A DNA stretch of 33,770 nucleotides, taken from Planctomycetota bacterium. Its GTDB lineage: Bacteria; Planctomycetota; UBA1135; GCA-002686595. Positions 32,280-33,770 of the stretch are shown here, one piece after another. Below the pieces are notes generated by a model, which worked only from the letters and a program-made list of their open reading frames with translations, was not told the DNA's origin and did not search any database. Location: assembly GCA_029259655.1 (NCBI GenBank), contig JAJDET010000248.1, forward strand, positions 1-33,770. Direction: 5' to 3'. Position 1 is the first letter of the stretch. Every line of letters begins with the position of its first letter. A program made the position numbers and the translations under genes.

Positions 32280-32465
32280 GGAAGAGAGGGACGCGGGAGG
32301 GCGCTGACGTCGGAGCGCATTCTCGCGGGGGGAAGGGCCGGGCGGAACGCTCCCCCCGCGTTCCGCGACGCTTGGCCCGCGGGCCCCGAGAGCGCGCTCG
32401 AAGGCCGCGTCGAACGCCCGCCGGGGCGGTGAGGCTACCGTACCTAGTCCTGGGTCGCCCCAGCG
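32280..32465 (-). promoter_or_regulatory. Leader/promoter region of the pseudopilin operon
   Basis: 186 bases between the RadC stop and the first operon gene, both on the minus strand. It contains a 9-base perfect hairpin GCGGAACGC-TCCCCCC-GCGTTCCGC (32342-32366), a palindrome GGCCCGCGGGCC (32374-32385) and a small CTGGG-TCGC-CCCAG stem near 32452-32465. No clear -35/-10 pair is visible. The hairpins may end the radC message or control the operon. Confidence 0.4.
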
Positions 32466-33158
32466 CTACAAATGCCCCTCGCGGGGGCCTCCCAGGCCCC
32501 CTGGCCACCCTGGGCGCGCCGGGTCGCCCTCCCCGAGCCGTTCGCGGAGGGAGACGAAGCGGGCCCCGCCGACGACCACGTGATCGAGGAGCGGGATGCC
32601 GAGCAGCCGCCCCGCCCGCTCCAGGCGGCGCGTGACCTCGAGGTCCTCACCGGAGGGCTCGGGGTCCCCGCTGGGGTGGTTGTGCACGGCGACCACCGCG
32701 GCCGCCGCCTCCCGGATCGCGGCCCGGAAGACCTCCCGGGGATGGACGAGCGAGGTCGTCAGGGTCCCCTCGCTCACGCGCTCCACGCGTTTTAGCCTGT
32801 GCTTGCCGTCGAGCAGGAGCGCGAGGAAGCGCTCGCGCTGCAGACCGGCCAGCTCGTCGGCCACGATCTCGTGGACCGCCGCCGCGGAGTGGCACGGTGC
32901 TGCGAGCGGGACGGCGGCGCGCGCGCGCCGCGCGAGCTCGAACGCACAGGAGAGCCGGATCGCCTGGGCCCGCCCCATCCCGTACACCACGGACAGCTCG
33001 ACCGGAGTCGCACGGGTCAGGCCCGCGAGCTCCGAGGGCGAGGGCAGGGATCGCCCCCGGGCGCCGCCCGCGACGTGGTGCAGGAGCGCCGACACGTCGA
33101 GCGCCCGCGGGTCGGGAAAGCCTCGACTCGAGCCGTCCCGTCCATTTGCTACTTCCAA
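32466..33158 (-). CDS. radC: RadC family JAB-domain protein
   Basis: 230 residues from a TTG at 33158 with CGGAG 8 bases upstream; this matches the family length. The frame stays open to a GTG at 33278, which would add 40 residues of no family similarity, so the start is uncertain. An N-terminal helix-hairpin-helix region (LAGLTRATPVELSVVYGMGR) is followed by the JAMM-type core: VSEGTLTTSLVHPREVFRAA, then AVHNHPSGDPEPSGEDL with the metal-binding His-x-His and Asp. RadC proteins are metalloprotease-fold proteins of unclear role, once linked to DNA repair. The C-terminus has a Gly/Pro-rich tail. Confidence 0.88.
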   Translation of the reverse strand: MEVANGRDGSSRGFPDPRALDVSALLHHVAGGARGRSLPSPSELAGLTRATPVELSVVYGMGRAQAIRLSCAFELARRARAAVPLAAPCHSAAAVHEIVADELAGLQRERFLALLLDGKHRLKRVERVSEGTLTTSLVHPREVFRAAIREAAAAVVAVHNHPSGDPEPSGEDLEVTRRLERAGRLLGIPLLDHVVVGGARFVSLRERLGEGDPARPGWPGGLGGPREGHL

Positions 33159-33342
33159 GCCGGCGTCTCCGTCCGGGTGATCGCCCAGGTTCACTCCAGG
33201 GAGACGCCGGACGGCCGTCCTGGTTGCCTGTTTCCCCTCAGGGGGAAACGGCTCGATGTGGACGAGGAAATGCAGCACGTCGCGGGGCAGTTTTTCGAAA
33301 GATGACCGAAGGAACGGTTAAGCCACCTGTGAGGAACACTCC

Positions 33343-33474
33343 GTGATGACCGTGGTGATCAAAGGGGGGTTCGTTCTCCTCACAATCTGGGTGGTCGTGA
33401 CCGTCTTGTTCCTCCTGAGTTACAGGTCGAGTGTCCCGGCCGAAGACACGCACGCGGAGGATCTCTCCGGGTAG
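33343..33474 (+). CDS. Small single-span membrane protein (43 codons)
   Basis: A short open frame beginning GTG-ATG (33343/33346) with GAGGA 7 bases upstream of the GTG. The product starts MTVVIKGG, has one strongly hydrophobic span (FVLLTIWVVVTVLFLLSY), and ends in an acidic tail (PAEDTHAEDLSG). A perfect terminator follows 47 bases downstream. Positive residues before and after the span do not settle the topology. The ribosome site, hydrophobic span and terminator together make it a good candidate gene, though too small for routine callers. No family is recognised; small respiratory-complex or transporter-associated subunits look similar. An open frame of 89 codons on the opposite strand has no such support. 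Confidence 0.6.
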   Translation: MMTVVIKGGFVLLTIWVVVTVLFLLSYRSSVPAEDTHAEDLSG

Positions 33475-33521
33475 AGACCTGTAGAAGAGTGTCGGCGGGT
33501 CCTTCATGCCGCCGAGCTCGT

Positions 33522-33552
33522 CAAACGACCGCGCCCCTGACGCGGTCGTTTG
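33522..33552. terminator. Bidirectional intrinsic terminator
   Basis: Perfect 12-base stem CAAACGACCGCG / CGCGGTCGTTTG with a 7-base loop (CCCCTGA). The outer AAA/TTT of the stem gives a short T-run on both strands. It is placed just downstream of the small membrane protein and could also end transcripts arriving from the right. Confidence 0.8.
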
Positions 33553-33640
33553 CTATTGGGGCGGGTGCTCTGGGTTCGGCGCGGATATGCACGACCCGCG
33601 CGCAGAGAACACCCTGCTCGAGAGCTTCTCTCCTAGAGAC

Positions 33641-33660
33641 GCGGCCGACAAGTCGGCCGC
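33641..33660. repeat. 20-base near-perfect palindrome next to repeat copy C
   Basis: GCGGCCGAC-AA-GTCGGCCGC, a 9-base stem with a 2-base centre, two bases before repeat copy C. Copies A and B have no equivalent on that side, so it may be a separate operator or a hairpin of the insertion context. Confidence 0.6.
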
Positions 33661-33662
33661 TT

Positions 33663-33737
33663 GTGACTTGGCGCGCATCAGCGCGCGCCAAGGATGCCCT
33701 GCGGGCAGCTACGGCGCGACTCCGCGCCGGGCTCGGC
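33663..33737 (-). repeat. Structured multi-hairpin repeat, copy C (inverted)
   Basis: The reverse complement of this stretch equals copy A (11560-11634) over 75 bases with three differences: loop AAGT to GAGT, spacer AGCCG to AGCTG, and loop GCCGAT to GCTGAT. All stems are conserved. To its right the similarity to copy B continues with GGCCGAAGGCC (about 33737-33749). No gene is seen between the terminator and the window edge. Confidence 0.85.
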
Positions 33738-33770
33738 CTTCGGCCTCGGCGAGGTCCTGCCTTTCGGCCG

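Noticed and set aside
33238..33507. 89-codon minus-strand frame over the small membrane protein
   Set aside because: No ribosome site or recognisable feature. The plus-strand 43-codon frame has a ribosome site, a membrane span and a terminator.
33577..33770. Plus-strand open frame from ATG 33576 region running off the window
   Set aside because: It reads straight through the 33641 palindrome and repeat copy C. The same peptide arises from copies A and B, so it is translated repeat, not a gene.

Overview
This is a high-GC bacterial window (strongly G/C at third codon positions), densely packed and mostly read on the minus strand. EF-hand repeats, laminin-G/concanavalin-like domains fused to secretion parts, and very large exported proteins fit a Planctomycetota-like organism. 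That placement is an inference from gene style; no rRNA or other marker is present.

Left part (1-11.6 kb). A 5'-truncated HhH-GPD (endonuclease III-like) gene with altered catalytic and cluster residues is followed by a cytosolic family 2 glycosyltransferase. A convergent exported EF-hand/thioredoxin-fold/helical-repeat protein, a SAM methyltransferase and an exported transglutaminase-like protein lie on the minus strand. A divergent OmpR-type response regulator and its membrane histidine kinase overlap on the plus strand. After them come a UDP-galactopyranose-mutase-like FAD protein and a translationally coupled methyltransferase, probably for surface glycan or lipid chemistry.

11.56-11.72 kb. 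Two tandem copies of a roughly 75-base multi-hairpin element fill the gap between convergent genes. A third copy, inverted, lies at the right edge (33663-33737). Differences between copies fall in loops or spacers or are compensated in the stems, so it looks like a structured dispersed repeat.

Centre and right (32.3 down to 14.5 kb, minus strand). Eleven genes are joined by overlaps of 1-4 bases or gaps of 2-4 bases. In transcription order they are: FHA-domain membrane protein, PilM-PilN fusion, PilO/GspM-like protein, TPR protein with a concanavalin-like C-terminus, GspG-like major pseudopilin, GspH-like pseudopilin carrying a LamG domain, a giant 1705-residue GspK-like protein, GspJ-like and GspI-like pseudopilins, an exported protein ending in a DnaJ-type zinc ribbon, and a parvulin-like lipoprotein. 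This is a type II secretion/type IV pilus-like machine in which several parts carry lectin-like sandwich folds. The secretin, ATPase and inner-membrane platform (GspD, GspE, GspF) are not in the window. ScpB and a PpiD/SurA-like membrane protein follow in the same direction.

Right edge. A RadC-family protein lies upstream of the operon. Then come a divergent 43-codon single-span membrane protein too small for usual gene calling, a perfect-stem bidirectional terminator, a 20-base palindrome and the third copy of the hairpin repeat. The best candidate for an undescribed system is the pseudopilin operon, with its giant GspK and a repeated 'GEE...RG.GT..H.AG' module shared by GspK and GspJ.
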